Positions 18,726-27,094 are shown, counted from the first letter of the stretch. The stretch: DNA of 64,000 nucleotides from Corallococcus soli (GCF_014930455.1 NZ_JAAIYO010000004.1:434001-498000); one strand, 5' to 3'. Numbers and translations: made by a program. Notes: generated by a model from the sequence alone, not told the origin.

Positions 18726-20006
18726 GTGTCCAACGTGTCCGACATCGCCTCGCGGGCCTCACGCGCCACCGTCCGACAGGGCGTGGCGCGCTGGGGCCTG
18801 CTGTTCGTCACCGCCCTGGGCCTGCTGAGCGGCTGCGCCAGTGACTACGTGGCGCGCACCGCGGCGGCGCGCCTGGCGTACCAGGCCTCCGACTATCCGC
18901 GCGCCCTGCGGGAACTGGAGGACGAGGAGAAGGGCGCCCCGCAGCGCGACCAGCTCCTGTTGATGCTCGACAGGGGCATGGTGCTGCACGCGGCGGGGCA
19001 GTGGGAGGCGAGCACGAAGGTCCTGGCGGAGGCGGACCGGCTCGTGGGGGAGCTGGACATCACCTCCGTGAGCGAGGAGGCCGGCGTGCTGCTCAGCAAC
19101 GAGCGTCGGCGTGCCTACCGGGGAGAGGACTTCGAGAAGCTGATGATCTCCGTCCTCCAGGCGCTCAACTACGCGCAGCTGGGTCGGGACGAGGACGCGC
19201 TCGTGGAGGTCCGCCGCGTCAACGAGCGCCTGGAGAAGATGATCCTCGAGGAGAAGAAGCCCTACGAACAGCTCGCCATCGCCCGCTACCTGGGGGGCGT
19301 GCTGTACGAGGACCAGCGGGAGTGGGACTCGGCCTTCATCGACTACATGAAGGCGTACGAGTTGGAGCCCCGGCTGGGCGGGCTGGTGGAACCCCTGCTG
19401 CGGCTGGCGAAGAAGACCGGCCGCGACGACGCCTACGCCATGCTGTCCCAGAAGTTCCCGGACGTGGAGCACTCGCCGCCCGGGCCGGAGGACGGGCAGC
19501 TCGTCGTGGTGGTGGAGGCGGGCCTGTCACCGGAGAAGACGTCCGCGTCGCGCGACTACAACGACTCCGGGGAGCTCATCTCCGTGCCGGTGTACCGCGA
19601 CCGCGGAGGCACACCGGCGGTGCGCGTGGCGGTGGGGGACCGCTCGGAGCGGGCGGTGACGGTGACGTCGCTGTCGCGGGTGGCCCAGGTGCACCTGAAC
19701 GACCGCATCGGCCGGATGCTGGCGAAGCAGCTCGCGGGCGCCGTGGCCAAGGCGGGCGTGGCCGCGGGCGTGGGCGCGCTGACCAAGAGCAAGGAGCTGG
19801 GCGTGCTGACCTTCCTGCTGCTCAACGCCGGCAACCAGCCCGACCTGCGCTCCTGGCTGTCGCTGCCCGCGGAGTTCCAGGTGGCGCGCTTCCGGCTTGC
19901 TCCGGGAAAACACACCGTCCAGGTGGACGCGCCGGGCCGGCCGACGACGCACGCGGTGGAGGTGAAGCCGGGCCGGGTGGCGGTGCTGGTGGTGCGAAGC
20001 TATTGA
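18726..20006 (+). CDS. COG3014-family lipoprotein with TPR-like helices
   Basis: About 426 residues, starting at GTG 18726. It has a lipoprotein signal after a basic N-terminus, ending LLSGC. Residues 45-240 are helical repeats of TPR type (ARLAYQASDYPRALRELE, then ALNYAQLGRDEDALVEVRRVNERL). A beta-rich C-terminal domain contains the glycine-rich GAVAKAGVAAGVGALTKSKELG segment typical of COG3014. The family usually sits beside LpoB, as here. Its role is probably envelope maintenance but is not defined. Confidence 0.8.
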   Translation: MSNVSDIASRASRATVRQGVARWGLLFVTALGLLSGCASDYVARTAAARLAYQASDYPRALRELEDEEKGAPQRDQLLLMLDRGMVLHAAGQWEASTKVLAEADRLVGELDITSVSEEAGVLLSNERRRAYRGEDFEKLMISVLQALNYAQLGRDEDALVEVRRVNERLEKMILEEKKPYEQLAIARYLGGVLYEDQREWDSAFIDYMKAYELEPRLGGLVEPLLRLAKKTGRDDAYAMLSQKFPDVEHSPPGPEDGQLVVVVEAGLSPEKTSASRDYNDSGELISVPVYRDRGGTPAVRVAVGDRSERAVTVTSLSRVAQVHLNDRIGRMLAKQLAGAVAKAGVAAGVGALTKSKELGVLTFLLLNAGNQPDLRSWLSLPAEFQVARFRLAPGKHTVQVDAPGRPTTHAVEVKPGRVAVLVVRSY

Positions 20007-20038
20007 ACGCCGCGTTTTGCGGTTAGGGTGCGCGCCCC

Positions 20039-20797
20039 ATGTCGCCGGTCGTGGCTGAAGTCTTCCTTTATTCCTGCATCGTCGTGATGAGCGCGCTGGC
20101 CGGCGCGGCGGTGGTCGTCCTCAATGAGAAGTCCACGCGGCTGGTGACGTTCCTGGCCTTCGCGGCGGGCGTCATGTTCGGCGCGGCCTTCTTCCACATG
20201 CTCCCGGAGGCGTACGAGGGCGGCGGCTGGTGGGCCTTCGCGCTCGTGCCGCTGGGCTTCCTCTTCGTGCTGGTGCTGGAGCGCTACCTCGTCGCGCACG
20301 CCTGCGAGGAGCCGCCGGACTGCGCGGAGCACGTCCACGGCCGCGCGCTGGGCCTGAGCGCGTTCCTGGGCCTGTCCACGCACACGCTCTTCGACGGCAT
20401 CGCGCTGGGCTCCTCCGTGAAGGAGGGCGTGGGCGCCATGGCGCTGCTGGCCATCACCGCGCACAAGATTCCCTCGTCGCTGTCGCTCGCGTCCATCCTC
20501 CAGGCGGAGGGCAAGAAGCGCGGCACCATCCTGGCGTACACGGCGCTGTACGGCCTGATGGTGCCGGTGGGCGCGCTGCTCTACTTCGGCTTCGACGCGG
20601 TGCTGCGCTTCGAATCGCTGGCGCCCAAGGCGCTGGCCTTCTCCGCAGGCACCTTCCTCTACATCGCCGTGTCGGACCTGCTGCCGCACGTGAACAAGCA
20701 CGGGCGGGACAAGCCCGGACGCAACCTGGTGGCACTGGCAGCCGGGTTGCTGGTGATGTTCGTGCTGGCGCGCGTCCTCGGGCACACGGAGCACTGA
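20039..20797 (+). CDS. ZIP-family metal transporter
   Basis: About 252 residues with about seven or eight membrane helices. The metal-site helices carry HMLPEA, HTLFDGIALG and HKIPSSLSLA, the conserved His/Asp/Glu pattern of ZIP proteins that move Zn or similar divalent metals into the cytoplasm. ATG 20039 is only nine bases after a TAGGGT hexamer, which hints at a very short or absent leader. A methyltransferase gene follows after six bases. Confidence 0.92.
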   Translation: MSPVVAEVFLYSCIVVMSALAGAAVVVLNEKSTRLVTFLAFAAGVMFGAAFFHMLPEAYEGGGWWAFALVPLGFLFVLVLERYLVAHACEEPPDCAEHVHGRALGLSAFLGLSTHTLFDGIALGSSVKEGVGAMALLAITAHKIPSSLSLASILQAEGKKRGTILAYTALYGLMVPVGALLYFGFDAVLRFESLAPKALAFSAGTFLYIAVSDLLPHVNKHGRDKPGRNLVALAAGLLVMFVLARVLGHTEH

Positions 20798-20803
20798 CGC
20801 ACC

Positions 20804-21598
20804 ATGGAACGACGCACGGACTGGTACGAGCACCCGGAGTACTACGAGGCCATCTTCGGCACGGACACCGTGCGCGAGGCGGACTTCCTCCAGGCGCTGA
20901 GCCAGCGCTACGGCACCGGCGGCAACCAGTGGCTGGAGCCCGCATGCGGCGCGGGCCGCCTGGTGGAGGAGGCCGCGCGCCGGGGCCTGCGCGTCGCGGG
21001 CTACGACTTGTCGGACGCCATGCTCGCGCACGCGCGCAAGCGCCTCACCCCCGCCGAGCGCCGCCGCGTGAAGCTGTCACGGGCGCGCATGGAGGACTTC
21101 TTCGACCCCGGGCTGGAAGGCTGTGTGGACCTGGCCCACACCCTGGTCTCCACCTTCCGCTACCTGGACAGCGAGAAGGCCACGGTGGAGCACCTCACCG
21201 GCACGCGGCGGCTGCTCAAGCCGGACGGCCTCTACGTGCTGGGCTTCCACCTCACCGACTACGCGCGCCCGGGGCCGGAGCACGAGCGCTGGGTGGGCCA
21301 GGTGGGCCCGGACAAGGTCGTCTGCAACACCCACGAGGGCCTGCCGGAGAGGCGCCTGCGCCGCTCGCCCATGCGCAACCGGCTGCGCGTCACCGGTCCC
21401 GGCAAGGACTGGCTCATCGAGACGACGTGGTACTTCCGCACCTACGACGAGCCCCAGGCGAAGCGCCTGTTCCGCAAGGCGGGCCTGCGCGTCGTGGCCA
21501 CGTTCACCTTCGACTACGACCTGGAAGCGCCGGTGGGGCGCGGCAGCAACCGGTTGGATCGCGTCTTCGTGCTCCAGCCGGACACCGCCACGCCCTGA
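20804..21598 (+). CDS. SAM-dependent methyltransferase (class I)
   Basis: About 264 residues. The SAM-binding motif I is WLEPACGAGRLVEEAARRG, followed by the acidic loop GYDLSDAMLAHA. A later strand VLGFHLTDYA fits motif IV. The substrate is not evident. Its tight spacing with the ZIP gene suggests one transcript, but no functional link is clear. Confidence 0.88.
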   Translation: MERRTDWYEHPEYYEAIFGTDTVREADFLQALSQRYGTGGNQWLEPACGAGRLVEEAARRGLRVAGYDLSDAMLAHARKRLTPAERRRVKLSRARMEDFFDPGLEGCVDLAHTLVSTFRYLDSEKATVEHLTGTRRLLKPDGLYVLGFHLTDYARPGPEHERWVGQVGPDKVVCNTHEGLPERRLRRSPMRNRLRVTGPGKDWLIETTWYFRTYDEPQAKRLFRKAGLRVVATFTFDYDLEAPVGRGSNRLDRVFVLQPDTATP

Positions 21599-21699
21599 CT
21601 GCGGCCCTGCCCTGGAGGGTGGGGTGGGGTGTCCTCGGGTGGATGGAGGCCCGGGCTCCTGGCGCGGGCCGCTGGAGTCCCGGTGCTAGCGTCCCCGGC

Positions 21700-22371
21700 A
21701 TGGAAGCCTCGCCGGCACCGGGGACGCAGGCGCGCGGGGATGGCCGCGAGGCGCGGCTGCTCCTGGGCTTCGACTTCGCCGGCACCTTCGTCTTCGCGGT
21801 GGAGGGCGCCATCGCCGCCATCGCGGGCGGGTTGGATCCGCTGGGCATCCTGGTGCTGTCGTTCACCACGGCGCTGGGCGGCGGCATCCTCCGCGACCTG
21901 CTCATCGGCGCCATTCCGCCCAACGCCATCCGCGACCCGCGCTATGCCCTGGTCGCCTTCGGGGGCGGCGCGACGGTGCTGCTCCTCCACCGCTTCGTGA
22001 GCTTCGTGCCGCCCGCGCTCCTCGTCACGCTGGACGCGGCCGGGCTGTCCCTGTTCGCCATCGCCGGGGCGCGCAAGGCGCTGGACTTCGGCCTGCGCCC
22101 GCTCATGGCCATCCTCATGGCCGCCATCACCGGCGCGGGCGGCGGCACCGTGCGCGACCTCTTCCTGGCCCACGTCCCCACCGTGCTGCGCGCGGACATC
22201 TACGCGGTGGCGGCGCTGTCCGGGGCGCTCGTCATGGTGGTGGGCCAGCGGCTGGGGCTGCCCTCCCGGACCATGGCCTTCGTGGGGGGCGCGGCCTGCT
22301 TCGCCCTGCGCGTCATCAGCGTCTGGCGCGGCTGGAACCTGCCCCACCTCTCCGGCATGGGGAGGGGATGA
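21700..22371 (+). CDS. TRIC/UPF0126 (YicG-like) membrane protein
   Basis: About 223 residues. ATG 21700 was chosen because the conserved family sequence starts about 20 residues later and a TAGCGT hexamer lies just upstream. Seven membrane helices show the internal duplication of the family. The two repeats are marked by GGGILRDLLIG and GGGTVRDLFLA. Bacterial TRIC homologues form trimeric monovalent-cation channels, and some UPF0126 members are linked to glycine uptake. The function here cannot be decided from sequence. Confidence 0.9.
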   Translation: MEASPAPGTQARGDGREARLLLGFDFAGTFVFAVEGAIAAIAGGLDPLGILVLSFTTALGGGILRDLLIGAIPPNAIRDPRYALVAFGGGATVLLLHRFVSFVPPALLVTLDAAGLSLFAIAGARKALDFGLRPLMAILMAAITGAGGGTVRDLFLAHVPTVLRADIYAVAALSGALVMVVGQRLGLPSRTMAFVGGAACFALRVISVWRGWNLPHLSGMGRG

Positions 22372-22402
22372 CCCGGCCCCTTCGTTGGGGGCCCAGGCAC
22401 GT

Positions 22403-22472
22403 GACGCGTCAGGCCCGGAATGGACGCGTCCGCGTTCCGGATGGACGCGTCCGCGTTCTGTCAGGACGCATC
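22403..22472. promoter_or_regulatory. Four palindromic boxes at 20-21 bp spacing (candidate upstream activating sequence)
   Basis: GACGCGTC occurs at 22403, 22423 and 22444, and GACGCATC at 22465. The second and third lie within the 10-bp palindrome GGACGCGTCC and share the flank CGCGTTC. Start-to-start spacing is 20, 21 and 21 bases, two helical turns each, so all boxes face the same side of the DNA. The array ends about 50 bp before the -24 box of a sigma-54 promoter, where enhancer-binding protein sites normally lie. Confidence 0.6.
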
Positions 22473-22522
22473 CGGTGGAGGGGGTTCAGCGGAACTGCCT
22501 GGATTCACACGGCTTCGGCTTC

Positions 22523-22538
22523 TGGCACGACATCCGCA
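22523..22538 (+). promoter_or_regulatory. Candidate sigma-54 (-24/-12) promoter
   Basis: TGGCACG at 22523-22529 is a full -24 element. Ten bases separate its GG from the GC at 22536-22537, the strict sigma-54 spacing. The -12 element is CCGCA instead of TTGCA. The predicted transcript start is near 22549, just before the first hairpin. Confidence 0.6.
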
Positions 22539-22548
22539 AGAGTCTGGC

Positions 22549-22640
22549 GGCACATGCTGGCAACGGCGTGTACCGCATCCGGCTGCACCCGGAGCGCGGA
22601 AGGAGGGGCCGCTCCTTCCGCGCTCTCCATCCTTCATCTC
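22549..22640 (+). ncRNA. Candidate sigma-54-dependent small RNA with three stem-loops
   Basis: From the predicted start, stem 1 pairs ACATGC (22552-22557) with GCGTGT (22566-22571), including one G-U pair. Stem 2 pairs TCCGG (22578-22582) with CCGGA (22589-22593). Stem 3 is a perfect 14-bp hairpin (22592-22625), and stems 2 and 3 compete for two bases. A pyrimidine-rich tail follows. The arrangement of sigma-54 promoter, about 90 nt, three stem-loops and an adjacent enhancer-binding protein gene resembles what I recall of the Pxr developmental sRNA of Myxococcus xanthus. Homology is not shown. It could equally be a structured leader of the activator mRNA. Confidence 0.45.
22592..22625 (+). 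terminator. Perfect 14-bp hairpin, terminator- or attenuator-like
   Basis: GAGCGCGGAAGGAG at 22592-22605 pairs without mismatch with CTCCTTCCGCGCTC at 22612-22625 around a 6-base loop. The downstream sequence is pyrimidine-rich with scattered T but no pure T-run. It could end the candidate sRNA or attenuate read-through into the activator gene. Confidence 0.5.
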
Positions 22641-22716
22641 CGATAGAGTCCGCGTCTGATTTCAGGACGGCTTCGCCGGTCTGCGGTGGCGCGGCATCCG
22701 CACGGAGGCGAAGGGG

Positions 22717-24438
22717 ATGCGAGACGAGTTGGCGCAGCTCATGGCTGCGCTCAGGGATTCCAGGGACTTCGAGTCGGCCGCGGCGGCGACGCTGCGCCGG
22801 ATGCTGGCCGCGGCGGAGGCCGCGGTGGCGTCCAGCCGCTACGCGGGGCGCGCCCGGGTCCTTCGCGGCATCGTCCACCTGCGCCCCGGAGAAGCGTACC
22901 GCCGCCTGGCGGCGTTGGACGTGGGCGCCCGGGAGACGACGGACGCGGGTGTCGGCACGCCCTTCTTCACCTCCGCCACGGCGTGGCGCGCGGTGGTGGA
23001 GCACCGCTGCGCGGTGTCCATCGACGTGAACATCGGCACGGTGCAGCCGCACGCGCCGGACGCGCCCGTGACGGGAGACCCGGGCCTCGCGGGCTTCCAC
23101 AGCAACGAAAGCAAGCAGCGCTTCCTGGGCCGTCACGCCACGCACGTCTGCGTGCTGCCCCTGCGCACGCCCGCGGGCATGGAGGGCATGATTTCGCTGG
23201 AGGCCGAGTGCCTGGCCGCGATGGGCCAGGAGTTCGTCTGGCGCGACGCCGGGGACCTGCTCCAGCTCTTCACGGACATCGCCGCGCCGTACCTCACCGC
23301 GCTGCCGCAGCGGCCGGTGGCCACGCCGGAGGTGGACGAGTTCCTGCCGGTGGTGGGCCGCTCCATGGCGGAGCTGCTGCCCATCCTCCGGGTGTTCGCG
23401 CTCCAGGACGAGACCATCCTCGTCAGCGGCGCCACGGGCGCGGGCAAGTCGCGGCTGGCGCGCTGGTGCCATGAGCGCTCCAACCGCCGGGGCAAGCCGT
23501 TCGAGACGCTGGACCTGGTGACGGTGCCGGAGGACCTCCAGATGGCGGAGCTCTTCGGCTGGAAGAAGGGCGCCTTCACCGGCGCCACGCGCGACGCGCC
23601 GGGCGTGGTGGCCCGCTCGGATGGCGGCACGCTGTTCATCGACGAAATCGACAAGCTGTCGCTGAAGGCGCAGGCGGGCCTGCTGCACCTCTTGGAGTCG
23701 CGCAGCTACCGGCCGCTGGGCGAGGGCACCGGCGAGAAGCTCGCGGACGTGCGCTTCATCATCGGCACCAACGCGGACCTGCACGCGCAGGTGCGGGCCG
23801 GCCGCTTCCGCGAGGACCTGTACTACCGCGTGAACGTGCTGCCGGTGCGCATGCCGCCCCTGCAGGATCGCAACGACGAGATTCCCCTCTGGGCGCGGTA
23901 CATGGTGAACCGCCGCCACCGCGAGCGGCAGCCGGAGGGCTCCGCGCGCCTGGCGCCGGAGGCGGAGCACCTGCTCGTCACCAGCTCCTGGCCGGGCAAC
24001 CTGCGCCAGCTCGACAACATCGTGCGGCGCGCCTACACGCTGGCGATGGTGGAGCACGCCGGGGCCGGGGGCGACCTCGTGCTGCTGGAGAAGCACGTCG
24101 CGCGGGCGCTGGACTACGAGCAGGCGCCGGGCGGACGTCCGCTGCCGGAGGCCCTGCGCGCCGCCGCGCAGGCGTTCGTGGGCGAGGCGCGTCGCCGGGG
24201 CGCGCCGTTGGATCTGGACCTCGCGGACGGCTTCCGGGGGCTGGTGCTGGGGCTGGCCATCCGGCAGGTGGGCCGCGATGAGGCCTTCCGCCTGCTGGGC
24301 CGCGAAAGCCTGGTGAAGAACCGCAACCACCACAAGGCGCTCAAGCGCGAGCTGGAGAAGGTGGACGGGCTCTACAAGGCCCTGGGCGAGGACGGCTCCC
24401 CGTTCTCCGACCTGCTCGAAGGCGAAGAGGCCACGTGA
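22717..24438 (+). CDS. Sigma-54-dependent transcriptional activator with GAF-like sensor
   Basis: About 573 residues. ATG 22717 follows GAAGGGG. The N-terminal 200 residues fit a GAF-type sensor. The AAA domain has Walker A GATGAGKS near 238-245, the sigma-54-contacting GAFTGAT loop near 285, Walker B FIDEID near 304, and the arginine-finger region FREDLYYRVNVLPVRMPPL. The C-terminal 90 residues contain DEAFRLLGRESLVKNRNHHKALKRE, a helix-turn-helix-like but non-standard replacement for the usual Fis domain. The phased palindromes and sigma-54 promoter upstream suggest autoregulation or control of the small RNA between them. Confidence 0.9.
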   Translation: MRDELAQLMAALRDSRDFESAAAATLRRMLAAAEAAVASSRYAGRARVLRGIVHLRPGEAYRRLAALDVGARETTDAGVGTPFFTSATAWRAVVEHRCAVSIDVNIGTVQPHAPDAPVTGDPGLAGFHSNESKQRFLGRHATHVCVLPLRTPAGMEGMISLEAECLAAMGQEFVWRDAGDLLQLFTDIAAPYLTALPQRPVATPEVDEFLPVVGRSMAELLPILRVFALQDETILVSGATGAGKSRLARWCHERSNRRGKPFETLDLVTVPEDLQMAELFGWKKGAFTGATRDAPGVVARSDGGTLFIDEIDKLSLKAQAGLLHLLESRSYRPLGEGTGEKLADVRFIIGTNADLHAQVRAGRFREDLYYRVNVLPVRMPPLQDRNDEIPLWARYMVNRRHRERQPEGSARLAPEAEHLLVTSSWPGNLRQLDNIVRRAYTLAMVEHAGAGGDLVLLEKHVARALDYEQAPGGRPLPEALRAAAQAFVGEARRRGAPLDLDLADGFRGLVLGLAIRQVGRDEAFRLLGRESLVKNRNHHKALKRELEKVDGLYKALGEDGSPFSDLLEGEEAT

Positions 24439-24484
24439 CGTCCGCCGCCGCGCCCCGGACGTGCCGGGGCGCCGCGGAGCTGCT

Positions 24485-24982
24485 TCACTGCACGGCCTTG
24501 CCCAGCGGCTGGTAGCTGTCGTCGCGCAGGCCCACGAGCACGCTGGCGCCGCTGTCCGTCACGCGCAGCTCGCCGTAGCGCGCGTTTTCGTAGCGCTCCG
24601 CGTGGCCCTCCTGGAAGAAGAAGGCCTCCGCGCCCAGGCGCATGCGCGAATTGCGGATGCGGAAGCGCAGGCGAACCTCGTCCGGCGCCAGCGCGGTGCC
24701 CGGCGTCTCGTAGCGCACGAACTGGCCCACGCCGTGCTCATCCAGGCGCAGCACCACGTTGCCGTCCGCCTGGGGCGCCTCGCGGCCCTCGCGCCAGGTC
24801 TGGCTGATGGCGTAGTCGAGCACCATGTAATCGCCCTGGATGAGCGAGCGGGGATCCACCGGCGCCAGCCGCAGCAACACCGGGCGGCCCCGGGCCAGCA
24901 CGGTCTCCTTCTGCACGACGAGGGCGGCCGTGGCGACGAGCACCAGCGCGAGCCCCCCGAAGATGACGGCGCCGCGTTTCAT
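24485..24982 (-). CDS. GDYXXLXY-domain membrane-anchored protein
   Basis: About 165 residues. One N-terminal membrane helix is followed by a beta-rich domain containing LIQGDYMVLDYAI, the motif that names the family. Its ATG overlaps the TGA of the DUF4401 gene. GDYXXLXY proteins are regularly found with DUF2157 and DUF4401 membrane proteins, as here, but their biochemical role is unknown. Confidence 0.88.
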   Translation of the reverse strand: MKRGAVIFGGLALVLVATAALVVQKETVLARGRPVLLRLAPVDPRSLIQGDYMVLDYAISQTWREGREAPQADGNVVLRLDEHGVGQFVRYETPGTALAPDEVRLRFRIRNSRMRLGAEAFFFQEGHAERYENARYGELRVTDSGASVLVGLRDDSYQPLGKAVQ

Positions 24983-26082
24983 CGGGCCTCCGAGAGCACG
25001 GCGGAGGCCCGCCGCTGGAAGAACTGCCGCACGCCCAGCAGGACGAGCCCGCTGCCCACGAGCGCGAGCGCCTTGGCGAGCAGGGTGAGCCGCAGGTCGT
25101 AGTAGTAGAACGAGCCGAACGTCAGCAGGAACGCCACCGCCAGCCCCAGCATCACGCGGCTGCGGCGGTGGAAGCCGAGCGTCAGCATCAGGCCCGCCAC
25201 GAGCAGGCCCGGCGTGCTCAGCGTCATCCCGGTGAGCAGCACCAGCGCGAAGGCGGCGGGAAGCCAGACGCCCCGGTCCTTGTCCAGCCCCTGCTCGCGC
25301 AGCACCTGCCACCCCGTCCACAGGGCGATGAGGCAGAGCGGCACGGTCAGCACCACGCCCGGCATGAAGTCGCCGCTGAACACGTAGTGGAAGCCATCCT
25401 GCGTCCCGACGACGTTGCGGAACAGCAGCCACCCGGGCACGGCGCAGGCGAGCGCGAAGGCGATGGGGCCCACGCGGTGGCCCAGCCGGCCCTTGCGCAG
25501 TCGGGGCTCGAAGACGAGCAGGCCGCAGAGCGCCGCCGTGCCCAGCACCGCGCACACGTCCACGCCCAGGCCGCTCAGGGCCTCCTGCGCCAGGTAGCCC
25601 AGGGACACGCAGATGCCCAGGGTGGCCAGGAAGTAGAGGATGACGTCGGGGAAGTACGCGAGCAGCACGACGCACAGCCCTCCCGCCACGAGCGCGACGG
25701 TGACGTCGTCGTGCGTCCAGTCCGCCATGGCGGCCAGGATGGAGCCCACGCCCGCCAGGCACGTGGACAGGCTGAGCTGCTCCATGAAGGGGCCCTCCGT
25801 CTTCCGCCGCAGGAAGATGGCCCCTGTGTACAGCGCCACGCCCACCACGATGAGGACCCCTGCCTCGTCCCACAGCCCGGCGCAGGCGAAGAAGCTCATC
25901 AGGAAGCCGGCGGACATCCACGCGCCCAGGCCGGACAGGGCCTTCACGAACCAGGGCGAAGCGCTCAGGGTCCGCTGCCGGACCTCCAGGGCCGTGCGGG
26001 CGCGCGCCTCCACCTCCGCGTCCACCTGGCCTTCGGTCACCAGTCCGCGCAGGACGTCCCGCATCGACGGTCGCAGGGCCAT
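24979..26082 (-). CDS. DUF4401 integral membrane protein
   Basis: About 367 residues with around ten predicted membrane helices after a soluble helical start. ATG 26082 is two bases after the DUF2157 stop, and upstream in-frame starts would overlap that gene heavily. The tight spacing and family pairing mark a three-gene membrane complex or pathway of unknown function. Confidence 0.85.
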   Translation of the reverse strand: MALRPSMRDVLRGLVTEGQVDAEVEARARTALEVRQRTLSASPWFVKALSGLGAWMSAGFLMSFFACAGLWDEAGVLIVVGVALYTGAIFLRRKTEGPFMEQLSLSTCLAGVGSILAAMADWTHDDVTVALVAGGLCVVLLAYFPDVILYFLATLGICVSLGYLAQEALSGLGVDVCAVLGTAALCGLLVFEPRLRKGRLGHRVGPIAFALACAVPGWLLFRNVVGTQDGFHYVFSGDFMPGVVLTVPLCLIALWTGWQVLREQGLDKDRGVWLPAAFALVLLTGMTLSTPGLLVAGLMLTLGFHRRSRVMLGLAVAFLLTFGSFYYYDLRLTLLAKALALVGSGLVLLGVRQFFQRRASAVLSEAR

Positions 26083-26083
26083 G

Positions 26084-27094
26084 TCAGGTCTCTTCCGTGA
26101 CGCCGGTGGCGTGGGACTCGTGGCGCAGCCAGGTGACGGCCAGCGCCATCTCACCGATGACCAGCGGGGTCATCACCAGGAGGACGATCTCCTCGGGCAT
26201 CGAGCCCTCGATGAGGAAGTAGCCCACCGCCGTGGTGACGAGCGTCATCGCGCACAGGGCGGACACCGTGAGCAGGAACAGCTCGCCGCGCAGGTGGCGG
26301 TGCAGGGCGTAGGTGGCGCCCATGGCCGCCAGCAGCAGCAGCAGGGACAGGCCGGATTCGACCGAACGGTCGCTGTTGCTGACGATGAACAGGATCGCCA
26401 TGCCGAGCAGGGGCGTCACCGTCATGAGGGACAGGACGCGCGGCAGCCACCGCCCCTGGAGCCAGGGCACCTTGAGGTTGGCGAAGTGTTCGTACGTGGC
26501 CCAGGCGAAGCCGTTGAGCGCGCCGAGCAGCAGCGCCAGCAGCCCCTCCCGGGACCCCAGCCCGTCCATGCGCTGGCCCCAGAAGAGGATGACGCCCGTG
26601 TTGATGAGCACATGCTGGAGCAGCCACAGCGGCGTGAAGCGCGCCAGCGCCACCCACGGCAGGATGAGCGCACCCCAGCCGATGAACAGCTCGTACGGGT
26701 CCGCGCCCGTCTGGTACGTCTGCCCGTACACGGCGAGCAGCGGGCCCACGAGCACCGCGGACGCGAGCAGCGCGAACTGGCCCGCGGGCCTCTCTCCCAG
26801 CCGCCACGCCCCCACCGCCGTCGCGGTGATGCCCAGCGCGATGAGGCCCAGCTTCGCGAAGCGCCCCAGCTCCGCCCAGTTGTAGGCGAAGAAGTACACC
26901 ACGCCCGCGAGCACCAGCAGCGAGCCCAGGGCCATCAGCGTCATGGACACGAACGCGTGCCACGCGGAGCGCGACGGCGAGGCGACGGCCAGGTGCAGCG
27001 CGCGGCCGTACGCGTCCGGGCTCAGGATTCGGGCGTCCGCCAGCGCATGCAAGCGCTCCGGCGTCGCCTCCAGGTCGAGGAAGTCTTTCGTCAC
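26084..27094 (-). CDS. DUF2157 integral membrane protein
   Basis: About 336 residues. A short soluble N-terminal helical region (to about residue 45) precedes about ten membrane helices. The first helices contain GSLLVLAGVVYFFAYNWAEL, typical of DUF2157. It is the first gene of the DUF2157-DUF4401-GDYXXLXY set. No function is established. Confidence 0.87.
   Translation of the reverse strand: MTKDFLDLEATPERLHALADARILSPDAYGRALHLAVASPSRSAWHAFVSMTLMALGSLLVLAGVVYFFAYNWAELGRFAKLGLIALGITATAVGAWRLGERPAGQFALLASAVLVGPLLAVYGQTYQTGADPYELFIGWGALILPWVALARFTPLWLLQHVLINTGVILFWGQRMDGLGSREGLLALLLGALNGFAWATYEHFANLKVPWLQGRWLPRVLSLMTVTPLLGMAILFIVSNSDRSVESGLSLLLLLAAMGATYALHRHLRGELFLLTVSALCAMTLVTTAVGYFLIEGSMPEEIVLLVMTPLVIGEMALAVTWLRHESHATGVTEET

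Larger units (their letters stand above)
22372..22716 (+). other. 345-bp regulatory gap before the sigma-54 activator gene
   Basis: This gap contains no convincing protein gene. In order it holds four phased palindromes (22403-22472), a sigma-54 promoter match (22523-22538), three consecutive hairpins (22552-22625), and a purine-rich ribosome binding site before ATG 22717. Each is described separately. Confidence 0.7.

Noticed and set aside
20003-20029. TTGAAC and TAGGGT before the ZIP gene as a full promoter
   Set aside because: The spacer is 15 bases, too short for a confident call. Only the -10-like hexamer is mentioned.
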